Assembly (NCBI GenBank): GCA_020638135.1
Contig: JACKJE010000013.1
Coordinates: forward strand, 1 to 64,000
Source: Methylobacteriaceae bacterium
GTDB lineage: Bacteria; Pseudomonadota; Alphaproteobacteria; Rhizobiales; Beijerinckiaceae
Direction: 5' to 3'
DNA length: 64,000 bases
The stretch's first letter is position 1. Every line of letters begins with the position of its first letter. The notes beneath the pieces were generated by a model that saw only the letters and a list, made by a program, of their open reading frames with translations, was not told the DNA's origin and did no database searches. A program made the translations under genes and the position numbers. Below are positions 9,500-18,570 of this stretch, piece by piece.

Positions 9500-10455
9500 A
9501 TGAGTTTCCGCTGCTCGCTCCGGCGGGTCTGCCGGCGCCGCTCGCAACGGCGCTCGAAAGCATTGCGCAGCTGCATCGCTTCGAGGGGCCGGATGATCCC
9601 AAGCTTGCGTCAACCGCGGGCGTCGTGCGCGGCATCGTGTGGACGCCGTTCGGCGGGCCGCTGACGGGCGACTTCATGGCGCGCTTCCCGAAGCTCGAAC
9701 TCGTCGCCACCATGGGCGCCGGCTACGAGCATATCGACGTCGGTTATGCAGCCTCGCATGGCGTCTGTGTGACGAACACACCCGATGCCGTGACGGAGGA
9801 TACGGCGGACGCAGCCTTTGCACTGATCCTCGATACGGTCAGACGCTTTCCTGCGGCCGAACGTTACTTGCGCGCGGGTAAATGGAAACCGGGCAAGCCG
9901 TTCGGCGCTTCGGCGTCGCTGCGCAACAAGCGGCTCGGCATTCTCGGCTTCGGCCGGATCGGCAAGGCGGTCGCACGGCGTGCGGAGGCCTTTGGGCTCA
10001 CGGTTTGCTATTCCGGTCGCCGCAAACAGGAGGGCGTCGCCTATCCCTATTTTGCGAGCGCGGAGGAACTCGCGCGCAATTGCGACATCCTGCTCAACGT
10101 TCTGCCGGGTGGCGATTCCACGCGCGCCTCCGTCGGCCGTTCCGTCTTCGATGCGCTCGGGCCAAAGGGCTATTTCATCAATATAGGACGTGGCACGAGC
10201 GTCGATGAGCCGGCGCTTGTCGCGGCGTTGAAGGAAGGCCGCATAGCTGGCGCGGGCCTCGACGTCTATGCGCACGAGCCCGCCGTGCCGGCGGATCTTG
10301 TCGCGATGGAGAATGTCGTCTTGCTGCCGCATGTCGGCGGCGCGACCGATCATGTGATGATGGCGGTCGCCGGACGCCTCGTCGAGAACGTGCGGGCGTT
10401 CGCGGGCGGCAAGGGGCCGCTCGATCCGGTCGCCGAGACGCCGTGGAAAGTGTGA
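9496..10455 (+). CDS. D-isomer specific 2-hydroxyacid dehydrogenase
   Basis: 319-residue NAD(P)-dependent oxidoreductase. It has the Rossmann motif GFGRIGKAVARRAEAFGL at about residue 150, the NIGRGTSVDEPALV substrate-site Arg/Glu region, and the catalytic His in LLPHVGGAT. Such enzymes interconvert 2-oxoacids and (R)-2-hydroxyacids, for example glyoxylate/hydroxypyruvate reductases. It overlaps ilvD by the ATGA tetramer at 9496-9499. Coupling to ilvD could mean that the substrate is a branched 2-oxoacid, or simply a shared operon; the sequence does not decide. The downstream gene is convergent, 10 bp away. Confidence 0.92.
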   Translation: MNEFPLLAPAGLPAPLATALESIAQLHRFEGPDDPKLASTAGVVRGIVWTPFGGPLTGDFMARFPKLELVATMGAGYEHIDVGYAASHGVCVTNTPDAVTEDTADAAFALILDTVRRFPAAERYLRAGKWKPGKPFGASASLRNKRLGILGFGRIGKAVARRAEAFGLTVCYSGRRKQEGVAYPYFASAEELARNCDILLNVLPGGDSTRASVGRSVFDALGPKGYFINIGRGTSVDEPALVAALKEGRIAGAGLDVYAHEPAVPADLVAMENVVLLPHVGGATDHVMMAVAGRLVENVRAFAGGKGPLDPVAETPWKV

Positions 10456-10465
10456 CGGGGCGCTG

Positions 10466-11449
10466 TCATGGCGTCAGCACGGCCGCGCCCTGCAATCGGC
10501 CTTCGCGCAGATCGGCGAGCGCGCGATTGGCGTCTTCCAGGGCGTAGCGCTGCACATGCATGTCGATCTTCACCTTGCCGGCGAGCGCCAGAAATTCGCG
10601 TGCATCCTCCCGCGTGAGATTGGCGACCGAGACGATCTTTCGCTCTTCCCACAGTTTCGCGTAGGGGAAGGCGGGAATGTCGCTCATGTGAATGCCGCCG
10701 CACACGACGGTTCCGCCCTTGCGCACATGGCCGAGCGCGAGCGGCACGAGCGGTCCGACCGGCGCGAAAATGATGGCGGCGTCGAGCAATTCCGGTGGGG
10801 CTTCGTCTGATCCGCCCGCCCAGAGGGCGCCGAGCGACAGCGCGAATTGTTTCGCCGCCTTGTCGCCGGGGCGCACGAAAGCGAAGATCCGACGACCCTG
10901 CGCGCACGCGACTTGCGCGATGATGTGGGCGGCCGCGCCGAAGCCGTAGATGCCGATCGAACGGGCATCGCCCGCCATCTTGAAGGAGCGCCAGCCGATC
11001 AGGCCGGCGCAGAGCAGGGGCGCCTGTTCGGCGGGGTCGCCATGCTCAGGCAGCGCGAAGCAGTATGAAGCATCGGCGATTGCGTGGCTCGCATAGCCGC
11101 CGTCGCGCGTGTAGCCGGTGAACAGCGGATCATCGCAGAGATTCTCGTGGCCTTCGGCGCAATAGGGGCACTGCCCGCAGGTATGGCCGAGCCAGGGCAC
11201 GCCGACGCGCTGGCCGATGGCGAAGCCGGCAACTTCGTCGCCGATCGCATCGATCGTTCCGACAATTTCATGGCCGGGCACGAGCGGCAGCATGGGTTTC
11301 GGCAACTCGCCATCGACGACATGCAGATCGGTTCGACAGACGCCGCAGGCGAGAACTCGCAGCCGCACCTCGCCCGCGCCGGGCGCGGGCAGGGGCCGCT
11401 CCTCGATGACGAGCGGCGTATGTGGTGCGCGCAATACGACGGCGCGCAT
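10466..11449 (-). CDS. Zinc-dependent alcohol dehydrogenase (MDR family)
   Basis: 327 residues. It has a catalytic zinc site (ACGVCRTDLH and VPGHEIVG), a structural zinc lobe with four cysteines (CGQCPYCAEGHENLC), and a Rossmann fold around GIYGFGAAAHI, so it belongs to the medium-chain dehydrogenases that oxidise primary or secondary alcohols with NAD. ATG at 11449 gives the family N terminus MRAVVLRAP. The frame is open far upstream to 12994, but that extension is only the wrong frame of dctM. It sits 52 bp after the repaired end of dctM on the same strand and may be the last gene of the TRAP operon. Confidence 0.9.
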   Translation of the reverse strand: MRAVVLRAPHTPLVIEERPLPAPGAGEVRLRVLACGVCRTDLHVVDGELPKPMLPLVPGHEIVGTIDAIGDEVAGFAIGQRVGVPWLGHTCGQCPYCAEGHENLCDDPLFTGYTRDGGYASHAIADASYCFALPEHGDPAEQAPLLCAGLIGWRSFKMAGDARSIGIYGFGAAAHIIAQVACAQGRRIFAFVRPGDKAAKQFALSLGALWAGGSDEAPPELLDAAIIFAPVGPLVPLALGHVRKGGTVVCGGIHMSDIPAFPYAKLWEERKIVSVANLTREDAREFLALAGKVKIDMHVQRYALEDANRALADLREGRLQGAAVLTP

Positions 11450-11501
11450 GACATTGCTTTCGTCGGGCACGTTGAATAGGTCGCGCTGTCCGCGCCCCGC
11501 G

Positions 11502-12870
11502 TCAATGGGTGTAGAACAATTTCGGCAGGTAGGTGACGATGCCGGGGAAGACGATGCACAGGCCGACAGCGAGCGCCTGCAGGCCGAAGGAAGGGCAGGG
11601 CGCCGCGGATGATCGTCGCCATCGACACTTCCTTCGGCGCGACGCTCTTGAGGTAGAACAGCGAATAGCCGAAGGGCGGCGACAGGAAGGCCATCTGCAT
11701 GTTGACGATGAAGATGACGCCGTACCACAGCGGCACGTCGTCCGGCGTGACGCCCGGCAGGCCGAAGACGCCGTTGAAATGCGCGGCCTTGAGGATCGGC
11801 ACGAAGATCGGGACCGTCAGAAGCAGAATGCCGACCCAGTCGATGAACATACCGAGCACGAAGAGGATGACCATCATCAAGGCGAGGATGCCGTAGGCCG
11901 GCAGGCCCGTGCCGAGGATCTGGTCGGCGACATAGGTCTGGCCGCCCTTCAGGATGAAGAAGCCGACGAAGAGCGTCGCGCCGAAGAATATCCACATGAC
12001 CATGGCGGTCGCGCGCAGCGTGGCGAGCGATGCCTCGCGCACAGTGGTCCATGTCAGACGGCGATGCATGGCGCAGACGACCAGCGCGCCGAACGTACCG
12101 ATGCCGGCTGCTTCCACCGGCGTCGCGATGCCGAAGAAGATGACCCCGAGCGCCACGAAGATGAGGATGATGGGCGCGACGACATTGCGCAGGAGCCGCA
12201 ACTTCTCGCGCCAGTCGACGCGCTCGTCCGGCGGAATCGCCGGGCCGAGGCTCGGATTGATCGTGCAGCGGATCGTGATGTAGGCGATGTAGAGGCCGGC
12301 GAGCAGCAGGCCCGGAAAGACCGAGCCCGCCAGCAGTTCGCCGAGGGATTGCTGGGCGACGACCGAATAGACGATCGCCATGACGGACGGCGGAATGAGA
12401 ATGCCGAGCGTGCCGCCCGCGAGCAGCGAGCCGCAGGCAATCCGCTGATCGTAGCCACGGCGCAGCATGGCCGGCAGCGCGATCATGCCCATCGTCACTT
12501 CCGTCGCGCCGACCACGCCGACGATGGCGGCAAGGATCGTGCAAACTATGACAGTCGCCGACGCGAGGCCCCCTTTCAGGCCGCCGAGCCATTTGTAGAC
12601 CGCGTCGAACAATTCCTCGATCAGGCCCGCCTTCTCGAGAATGGCGGCCATGAAGATGAACAGCGGAATGGCGGACAGCTGATAGTCCGTCATGAAGGGG
12701 AAGACGCGGCTCGGCAGCATGTTCAGCATCGAGGCGCTGCCGAACACGTAGAGGAAGACGCAGCCGAGACTGCCGAGCGCGAAGGCCATCGGCACGCCGA
12801 TGGCGAGCGCCAGGCCGAGACTGCCGAACATCAGGAGGCCGAGGACCTGAACCGGAACGTCGAGACCCAT
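11502..12870 (-). pseudogene. dctM: TRAP transporter large permease DctM, frameshifted near its end
   Basis: Residues 1 to about 425 are a normal DctM: some 12 membrane spans, the family motifs GSLLAGGTLGILIPPS and GIATPVEAAGIG, and MIxDWVGILLL-like segments. The protein should import an organic acid with DctQ and DctP using the sodium or proton gradient. At 11589-11590 there is one extra G (plus strand). Without it the frame would continue GALPFFGLQALAVGLCIVFP and stop at 11502, giving 455 residues, the usual length. As read, translation runs on into unrelated sequence overlapping the alcohol dehydrogenase, to 10999. Either a recent mutation or a sequencing error. The gene begins 3 bp after dctQ. 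Confidence 0.8.
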
Positions 12871-12873
12871 GGT

Positions 12874-13980
12874 TCAGCCCTTCGTCGTCGCGAGCACGTG
12901 AATGTCCTTGATCAGCCGCGCGGCGCCGATGAGCGCGAGCAGCAAGGCGCCCAATGGGATGGTCAGCTTCACGGGCCAGTACTGGATGCCCCATTCGGTG
13001 AAGGAGACTTCATGCGCCTGCACGGCCTGCCAGGCGAAGGTCCAGCCCGTCGACATCAGCACGCCGACGAAGATGAAGAACAGGATGGAGCCGACGACGT
13101 CGCATATCGCTTTGCCGCGTTCGGAAAGATGGCTGTAGACGAGATCGACGCGCACGTGGCTTTCGCCTCTGTAGGCGTAGGCGCCCGCGATCATGTACTG
13201 CATGCCGAACATCAGGAATGCGCTCTCGTGCACCCAGTTGGTCGGCGAATTGAAGACATAGCGCGCGACGACCTCGAAGAAGTAGGCGAAGACCGCGAGC
13301 ACCGACCAATAGGCGACGAGCTCGCCGAGGTTTGCGACCATCCTGTCGACCCCGCGCGCGAAAGCGCCGAAGGGACCGGGAACCTGGATTGGCGCGTCGT
13401 CGACGAAATGCGGCTCGACTTCCGAGACGACCGGCGGCGGCTCGGTTTCTCGCGCGCGCCGCACGAGGCCGGGTATCAGCGCCGCGTCGATCAGCAGCAG
13501 GACGAGCGTGAGGCCCGCGGCGATGCGCATCGTCAGGTTGGCCTTGTCGATGTCGATCTGCGCCGCCGCCTCCTCCACGCGCGCCGGCGCCAGTTTCTTC
13601 TCGATGTCATTGATGCGGCTCTGCGCGGAGGCTTGACCGCGCGCGAGCGAGGCCTTGGCGCGATCCTGCAGGCGCACGAGGCTCTCGACATTCTGGCGCG
13701 CCTTGGAGAGATCCTCGCGCGCGTCGCGATAGTTGAAGCCGCCCCAGATGATGGCGAGGAAGAGCGGCATGTAGAGCAGCGCCAGATAATTCTTCAGGTA
13801 GATCCGGTGCATGCCGATGAAGCCGCCGAACAGCCAGAAGAGATAGGCGAGGAACTTGTTCGCCCTGGCCGAATCCGGATTGTCTCTGGTGCGGCTCGCC
13901 ATTGCGATGGCGACCAGCGGGAAGACGAGCAGCGCCGCCCAGAAGATCCAGTGCGGCAGCGTGAATCCGATCGACGGCAT
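12874..13980 (-). CDS. TRAP transporter small permease DctQ with N-terminal TM2-like domain
   Basis: 368 residues, about twice the length of an ordinary DctQ. Residues about 210-365 are the DctQ domain with four membrane spans (ARYVFNSPTNWVHESAFLMFG is a family hallmark). The N-terminal half contains a membrane hairpin resembling a TM2 domain (FWLFGGFIGMHRIYLKNY around residues 48-66), a coiled-coil stretch (about 85-145) and another membrane span. It should pair with DctM in a tripartite transporter. The domain addition is known from some Hyphomicrobiales-type TRAP systems to my recollection, but its purpose is unknown to me. It lies between dctP and dctM in the order P-Q-M. Confidence 0.85.
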   Translation of the reverse strand: MPSIGFTLPHWIFWAALLVFPLVAIAMASRTRDNPDSARANKFLAYLFWLFGGFIGMHRIYLKNYLALLYMPLFLAIIWGGFNYRDAREDLSKARQNVESLVRLQDRAKASLARGQASAQSRINDIEKKLAPARVEEAAAQIDIDKANLTMRIAAGLTLVLLLIDAALIPGLVRRARETEPPPVVSEVEPHFVDDAPIQVPGPFGAFARGVDRMVANLGELVAYWSVLAVFAYFFEVVARYVFNSPTNWVHESAFLMFGMQYMIAGAYAYRGESHVRVDLVYSHLSERGKAICDVVGSILFFIFVGVLMSTGWTFAWQAVQAHEVSFTEWGIQYWPVKLTIPLGALLLALIGAARLIKDIHVLATTKG

Positions 13981-14048
13981 TGCCGGTCCTTTACGAAGGC
14001 GCAGATCGCCGCCGCATCTGCGCGAGACGCCGCGGGCTTCGTGGGCAG

Positions 14049-14076
14049 GCCGGGTCTCGTTGATGCGAGGCCCGGC
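14049..14076 (-). promoter_or_regulatory. Intercistronic hairpin between dctP and dctQ
   Basis: Arms of 11 bases (14049-14059 and 14066-14076) pair with one mismatch around a 6-base loop. The hairpin follows the dctP stop codon directly and has no T-tract. Structures like this after the binding-protein gene are often found in transporter operons and stabilise the upstream transcript; that role is an inference. Confidence 0.5.
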
Positions 14077-14084
14077 TGCGTGGG

Positions 14085-15195
14085 CTACAGGTCGATCTTC
14101 AAGCCCTTGACCATGTCAGGCGTCACGTAGCCGAAGCTCGGGCTCTGCATGATTTCGAGCTGCGCCTTGAACAGGCGCGCCGCGTCCTTGTCCTTGTTCG
14201 CCCATTTGAACCAGATCGGCACGGCGAGCGCCTGGAACTTGTCGACGTCCTCCGGCTCGAGGCGATTGACCTCGGTGCCGGCCTTTTCGAACAGCGGCCA
14301 GGCCTCCATGTCCGCCTTCTGGATCGCGGCGTGGTGCACGTTCGAATAGATCTGGATTTCGTCGTCGACGAACTGCTTCATCTTGGGCGAGAGTTTGTTC
14401 CACACGCCCATGTTGACGACGAAGTCCATCATGTCGACCGGCTGGTAGATGGATCTGAGGCCGCGCGGTCCCATCGAAATGTATTTCGTCACCTGATGGA
14501 AGCCGAGCGCGTAGTTGACGGCGGGGCCGGTGTAGTCGGCCGCGTCGATCGTGCCCTTTCGAGCGCGGAGAACACTTCGCCGCCGGGCAGCAGCGTCGTC
14601 TTGGCTCCGGCCGCCGCGAAGGTCTCGGCAATCATGCCGCCGGGCACGCGCAGCTTGAGATCCTGAAGTCCTCGAAGGAGCGGATCGGCTTCTTCGAATG
14701 GATGATGTTGGGACCGTGATGGATGCGGTTGACGTAATGCAGGCCGAGCTTGGCGAAAATGTCGCGCGTCGCCTGCAGGCCGCCCTTCGAATAGAAGAAC
14801 ACGTCCCATTCATGCGGATAGCGCAGGCCGAGCACGTAGGAGGACAGGAAGGCTGTGGCGGGCACCTTGCCCGCCCAGTAGAGCGTGAAGGAATTCATCG
14901 CCTCGACCACGCCGTTGCGCACGCCGTCGAGTAATTCGAAATCGCCGACCAGCTCCTTCGCCGCGAAGGGTTTGAACTCCAGCTCGCCGCCGGTCTTGTC
15001 CTTGATCGTGCCGCACCACTTCTTGAACGTCTCGAGCCCGACGCCGGCGGGCCAAGAGGTCTGCACCTTGAATGTCGTCGTGGCGCCGGCCTGTGCATTG
15101 GCCACATAGGGCGCCGCGATGGCGCCGGCGGCGGCGGCTGCGCCAGCGGTCAGGATCTGTCTGCGGCCGAGCGGAATCGATTTGTCGTTTGGCAA
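14085..15195 (-). pseudogene. dctP: TRAP transporter substrate-binding protein DctP, with two frameshifts
   Basis: The protein can be assembled from three reading frames. The N-terminal part (15195 to about 14665) begins with a twin-arginine signal (GRRQILTAGAAAAAGAIA..ANAQA) and normal DctP sequence to KPIRSFEDF. After a one-base loss near 14664 it continues as DLKLRVPGGMIAETFAAAG..EVFSALER. After a second one-base loss in the CCC run at 14554-14556 it continues as GTIDAADYTGPAVNYALGFHQ to the end at 14085. Repaired length would be about 370 residues, normal for the family. The start is a TTG at 15195 with a strong GGGAGG 8 bases upstream; there is no ATG in place. Two indels in one gene plus one in dctM point to decay or to local sequencing errors. 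Confidence 0.8.
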
Positions 15196-15320
15196 AGCTT
15201 GACCCTCCCTGTCGGGCGATCTGTCGCCGCCCGTTTGCGCCAGAAGCTGGCATGTCAGTGTAGGGCCGTGGATTCGCCGATGTCCAGTGGCAGCCAAGCT
15301 GGCAGCGGATTTAGTGGGCT

Positions 15321-15366
15321 TGGCGCTCCCTAGGGGACTCGAACCCCTGTTTTCGCCGTGAGAGGG
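15321..15366 (-). repeat. attL-type repeat, 3' fragment of tRNA-Glu
   Basis: 46 bases identical to 35288-35333. It contains the CCA end, the acceptor 3' strand, the T arm and the 3' half of the anticodon arm, then diverges from tRNA sequence at 15367, so it cannot make a tRNA. It marks the left end of the island, 126 bp upstream of the dctP start. Confidence 0.93.
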
Positions 15367-15457
15367 GGAAATCGCGGCCGTTTCGGAACCCTAGCGGACA
15401 TTAAGGCCTCAATTAGGATATTGATATTACAGTTATAGTGTACTTGACCGTTCGCCA

Positions 15458-15494
15458 ACGTTCGGCTACGTCTTTTCCGTACAAAGTCCGTATG
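15458..15494 (+). repeat. Left copy of the island-end repeat with paired TCCGTA boxes
   Basis: Matches 35206-35242 over 37 bases with seven mismatches. The core is two TCCGTA hexamers (15476 and 15487) exactly 11 bases apart, that is on the same DNA face. It sits about 90 bp inside the left att copy and just ahead of the integrase start. Probably a binding site for the integrase N-terminal domain or an excisionase; inference. Confidence 0.75.
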
Positions 15495-15512
15495 AATGTG
15501 ATGGGGCCACAG

Positions 15513-16817
15513 ATGGCTCGGACCGTCCGCAACCAGAAGATCGACACACGTTCGGCTCGCACGAAGCTGACAGAGCGCCGGGAGCCCTATTGGACCGTGC
15601 TCTCGACCGGCTGCGCGTTGGGGTACAGGCGAGGAGCCAAGGGGGGGACGTGGATTGCGCGCCTTCGGGATGACGACGGCAAGCAGCACTATGAGGCTAT
15701 TGGCGCAGCAGACGATGCGCTCGGCGCAGATGGGTTCAATGCGTTCTCTTTTCAGCAGGCGCAAGAACGTGCTCGTGGCGTATTTGCTCGAAAGGCGCGG
15801 GAGCTGGCCGGCGAGTTCGCTCCCGATGACGGCCCCTACACGGTCGCTAAAGCGCTCGATGCCTACTTCTCCGAACGCGAGCGGCGCGGCTCAAAGGGAC
15901 TGGCCAAGGACCGAGCCGCAGCCAATGTCCGCATCCTGCCCGAGCTGTGCAATATCGAGATTGGAAAGCTGACCACGAAGCGCCTGCGCGATTGGCACGC
16001 TCGACTGGCCGCGGCGCCTAGACTGGCCCGCGTCGGCCGTCTGACGAAAAGCCGGAACGCACGCGCTGTCGACCCAGGTGACGGGGACGCCGTACGCGCT
16101 CGGCGCTCGACGGCCAACCGGACGCTGACAATTCTCAAGGCCGCGCTCAATCATGCCTTCCACGAGGGGCGAGTCACCTCCGATGAGTCGTGGAGACGTG
16201 TGAAGCCCTTCAGGGGGGTGGACGCTCCGGTCGTGCGCTTCCTTTCGGAGGACGAGTGCCGGCGGCTGGTGAACTCCTGCGAAGGCGTGTTCCGCGATCT
16301 GGTCCGCGCCGCACTGTTGACCGGCTGTCGCTATGGCGAGTTGATCAGGATGCGCACAAGCGACTTCGGTTTCGACGCCGGGACAATCACTGTGCGAGAG
16401 TCTAAGGCTGGTAAGCCACGCCACGTTGCGTTAACAGACGAAGGGCGACAGCTTTTCACGACGTTAACTGCCGGCAAGCTAGCACGGGACCTTGTCTTCC
16501 TGCGTCATGATAGCAGGCCATGGGCTGCTAGCCACCAACAGCGTCCGCTTAACGCCGCGAGCAAGCGCGCAAAGGTTGAACCGGTCGCGACCTTCCACAT
16601 CCTACGCCATACTTACGCCAGTTCGCTCGCGATGCGCGGTGTCCCCATGGGCGTGATCGCCGCCCAATTAGGCCACGCCGATACGCGCATGACCGAAAAG
16701 CATTATGCGCATCTGTCTCCCAACTACATTGCGGACACGGTTCGCGCCGCGTTGCCGAAATTTGGCATTGTCGAGCCGACGACGGTCATCCCAATACGGC
16801 CCGAATGGGTCGGCTAA
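15513..16817 (+). CDS. int: Tyrosine-type site-specific integrase
   Basis: 434 residues if started at the ATG at 15513; earlier in-frame ATGs at 15492 and 15501 are possible, and the frame is open to 15438. The N-terminal part is an arm-binding domain, the middle a SAM-like core-binding domain (about residues 110-200), and the C-terminal half the catalytic domain. Catalytic residues can be assigned: Arg272 in GCRYGEL, Lys298 in ESKAGKPRHV, His362-x-x-Arg365 in FHILRHTYAS, His in QLGHADTRMTEKHYAHL, and Tyr398 as nucleophile. It is adjacent to the left att copy and points inward, so it should catalyse insertion and excision of the island at tRNA-Glu. Confidence 0.93.
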   Translation: MARTVRNQKIDTRSARTKLTERREPYWTVLSTGCALGYRRGAKGGTWIARLRDDDGKQHYEAIGAADDALGADGFNAFSFQQAQERARGVFARKARELAGEFAPDDGPYTVAKALDAYFSERERRGSKGLAKDRAAANVRILPELCNIEIGKLTTKRLRDWHARLAAAPRLARVGRLTKSRNARAVDPGDGDAVRARRSTANRTLTILKAALNHAFHEGRVTSDESWRRVKPFRGVDAPVVRFLSEDECRRLVNSCEGVFRDLVRAALLTGCRYGELIRMRTSDFGFDAGTITVRESKAGKPRHVALTDEGRQLFTTLTAGKLARDLVFLRHDSRPWAASHQQRPLNAASKRAKVEPVATFHILRHTYASSLAMRGVPMGVIAAQLGHADTRMTEKHYAHLSPNYIADTVRAALPKFGIVEPTTVIPIRPEWVG

Positions 16818-16948
16818 ATCCGCACGCTGGCAAACGTAAATTGAATTGGCCGCCGCCCGAGAAGCAACGGAGAAGACTCTCGACACAACAGTCTCGGCGG
16901 GGTGGACATGTACAACATACTTTTGTTCGACAGATTGGGTAGTCGAGA

Positions 16949-17689
16949 ATGCGACACGATTCACAAACACGACAAGGGCTCAGCGCGTACACCATTACAG
17001 AATCAGCAAGTCCAATCGACGAAGACGCTTTTAATAGAATAGTTGCATCGGCAGCGCTCCCGCTCGCCGATCCCTCAATCGCGAATCAGGCAAAGCTACG
17101 AGAGATGCTGGTGCAACTAACCAGAACATCTCTTCTCGTGATATTTCAGGGCCGACGCGCCACAGCGGACGATGTCCAAGACGTGCAGAATGCAATCGCA
17201 GACTATCGCACAGCCTCCGACAAACTGATCGCAACCACGTTGAGGCTGCGCGTGCTCACCTATCAGCCGCCAGGACCGCGCAGTCATGAGGAAACGCAGG
17301 CCTGGCGAACACAAAACTGCGGCGAAAGGTGGCTTGCTGGCCTCGACCAGTGGCTCTCATCGGAGAGTAAGTTTCCGAAAAAGCGTGGCGGACGCCGGCA
17401 ACCATCGCGCGAAGACCATCTTCAGCGCTTTCTGCGTTTCTACGAGCATGCGTTTGGAACTCGGGCTGCGTATCCCGCTTCCGGGGCGCAGCCGCATGTG
17501 GATTTCGTGAAATCCTACTTTCACACGATCAACGACTTCTTGGCGCACTCGGATTTTGAATTCGAAGAAGACCGAACGCGCGTTCTCGCCTACTGGACGG
17601 TGGACGATGAACACGGCACGTTGCACGACCGAATTATCAAAGCGAAATACAAGGGGGTCATGCCAATCGCTGATTCGACTGTCCTATAA
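16949..17689 (+). CDS. Hypothetical protein (246 aa) of the integration module
   Basis: I do not recognise a family. The protein is soluble, with no signal peptide or membrane span. The first 110 residues look largely helical; a basic stretch KFPKKRGGRRQPSREDH around residues 142-160 could bind nucleic acid; the C-terminal third is rich in aromatic and acidic residues (HTINDFLAHSDFEFEEDR). It lies between the integrase and the AlpA-like regulator on the same strand, with 131 bp upstream and 125 bp downstream. The start ATG at 16949 lacks a clear Shine-Dalgarno, so the N terminus is uncertain; a later start is possible. Confidence 0.6.
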   Translation: MRHDSQTRQGLSAYTITESASPIDEDAFNRIVASAALPLADPSIANQAKLREMLVQLTRTSLLVIFQGRRATADDVQDVQNAIADYRTASDKLIATTLRLRVLTYQPPGPRSHEETQAWRTQNCGERWLAGLDQWLSSESKFPKKRGGRRQPSREDHLQRFLRFYEHAFGTRAAYPASGAQPHVDFVKSYFHTINDFLAHSDFEFEEDRTRVLAYWTVDDEHGTLHDRIIKAKYKGVMPIADSTVL

Positions 17690-17814
17690 GCCTCAGCCTG
17701 TCAACGGCTCCAATTCGAGATATTTCCGCTAACTGCTGCGACTACGTCTGCGGTCCTCCGCGTGCAATTTGAGCCCGAGCCGAACGACGGCAAAGGGTCA
17801 TAAAGGAGGCACAA

Positions 17815-18048
17815 GTGAAGAGGACTGGGCAAGAGAGGCCGCGCCCTTGGCACTCAATACCCGCTAGGCCGCCTCTGCTGCGACCGGCAGCGGTGATGCG
17901 CCAAACTGGAATGGGCAAGACCGCCATCTATAAGGCCATCGCAACCGGCGACTTTCCTCCATTCATCAAAATTGGAGGCAGGGCATCGGCCCTCCCGCAA
18001 TCATGGCTCGACGCCTTCGTCGAATACCGCGCCGGCTTGTCGAAGTAG
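17815..18048 (+). CDS. AlpA-like helix-turn-helix regulator
   Basis: 77 residues beginning with GTG, preceded by a perfect AAAGGAGG at 17802-17809. The body (LLRPAAVMRQTGMGKTAIYKAIATGDFPP and then FIKIGGRASALPQSWLDAF) matches the AlpA/MerR-like small winged HTH. AlpA-family proteins activate integrase/excision genes in P4-like satellites and cryptic prophages, and often act as excisionases as well. Its position between the integrase and the primase fits that role. The 30-residue N-terminal tail is basic and Pro-rich. Confidence 0.85.
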   Translation: MKRTGQERPRPWHSIPARPPLLRPAAVMRQTGMGKTAIYKAIATGDFPPFIKIGGRASALPQSWLDAFVEYRAGLSK

Positions 18049-18147
18049 CGTCAAACGCACCGCGCACAGCCAGCGGCAACGCCGCGTATCACCCCCCAAT
18101 CGCACAACCCACGATGCGAGTTTCACCGCTCGCAGGAATGGACAGCC

Positions 18148-18501
18148 ATGACTACGCCAGTGGGAGAAGTCAGAGGAAATCTCATTCAAGCGATTCACTC
18201 GGACCCCGGACTGATCTCACAAATTGCCAATGCATTGTTGGAACGAGTGCCGCCCAGCGAACGCGCTCAGCCGCTCTCGCCCGAATTAGAAATACGTCGA
18301 TACGAAGTCTATCGCTTCTGGCGGTCCCTCGGAGTTTATCGCGCCGATGCACGATCCGTATCATATGCCGAAATGAAGTATCGCCGTCACCTCGCCAGCA
18401 AGCTTGGCGACGATTTTCTGCGGTTTGGAGTCATCCGTCTTCGTGGATACGACGATGGCCGTATAGAAATTGTGTTGCTTCAAGCGGCCCCCAAACGCTG
18501 A
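18148..18501 (+). CDS. Hypothetical protein (117 aa)
   Basis: Small soluble protein with no recognised domain. A helical N-terminal half (residues 1-45) is followed by EIRRYEVYRFWRSLGVYR and a basic, aromatic-rich segment. It lies between the AlpA-like regulator and the primase on the same strand, in a position where satellite elements usually carry small DNA-binding or replication accessory proteins. The ATG at 18148 is the only sensible start; no strong ribosome site is visible. Confidence 0.55.
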   Translation: MTTPVGEVRGNLIQAIHSDPGLISQIANALLERVPPSERAQPLSPELEIRRYEVYRFWRSLGVYRADARSVSYAEMKYRRHLASKLGDDFLRFGVIRLRGYDDGRIEIVLLQAAPKR

Positions 18502-18570
18502 AGACACTGCAACTCGCGCCTGCCCGCCGTCCCCTTCAGACCGCCCGTCCGACCATCAATGGAGGCGACA

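Noticed and set aside
10466..12994. Apparent 842-codon protein joining transporter-like and dehydrogenase sequence
   Set aside because: The N-terminal 500 codons are the wrong frame of dctM; only the last 327 codons are a real dehydrogenase.
11533..14130. 865-codon open frame antisense to dctM/dctQ
   Set aside because: Composition dominated by Glu, Arg, Asp and His with no fold; shadow of the transporter genes.
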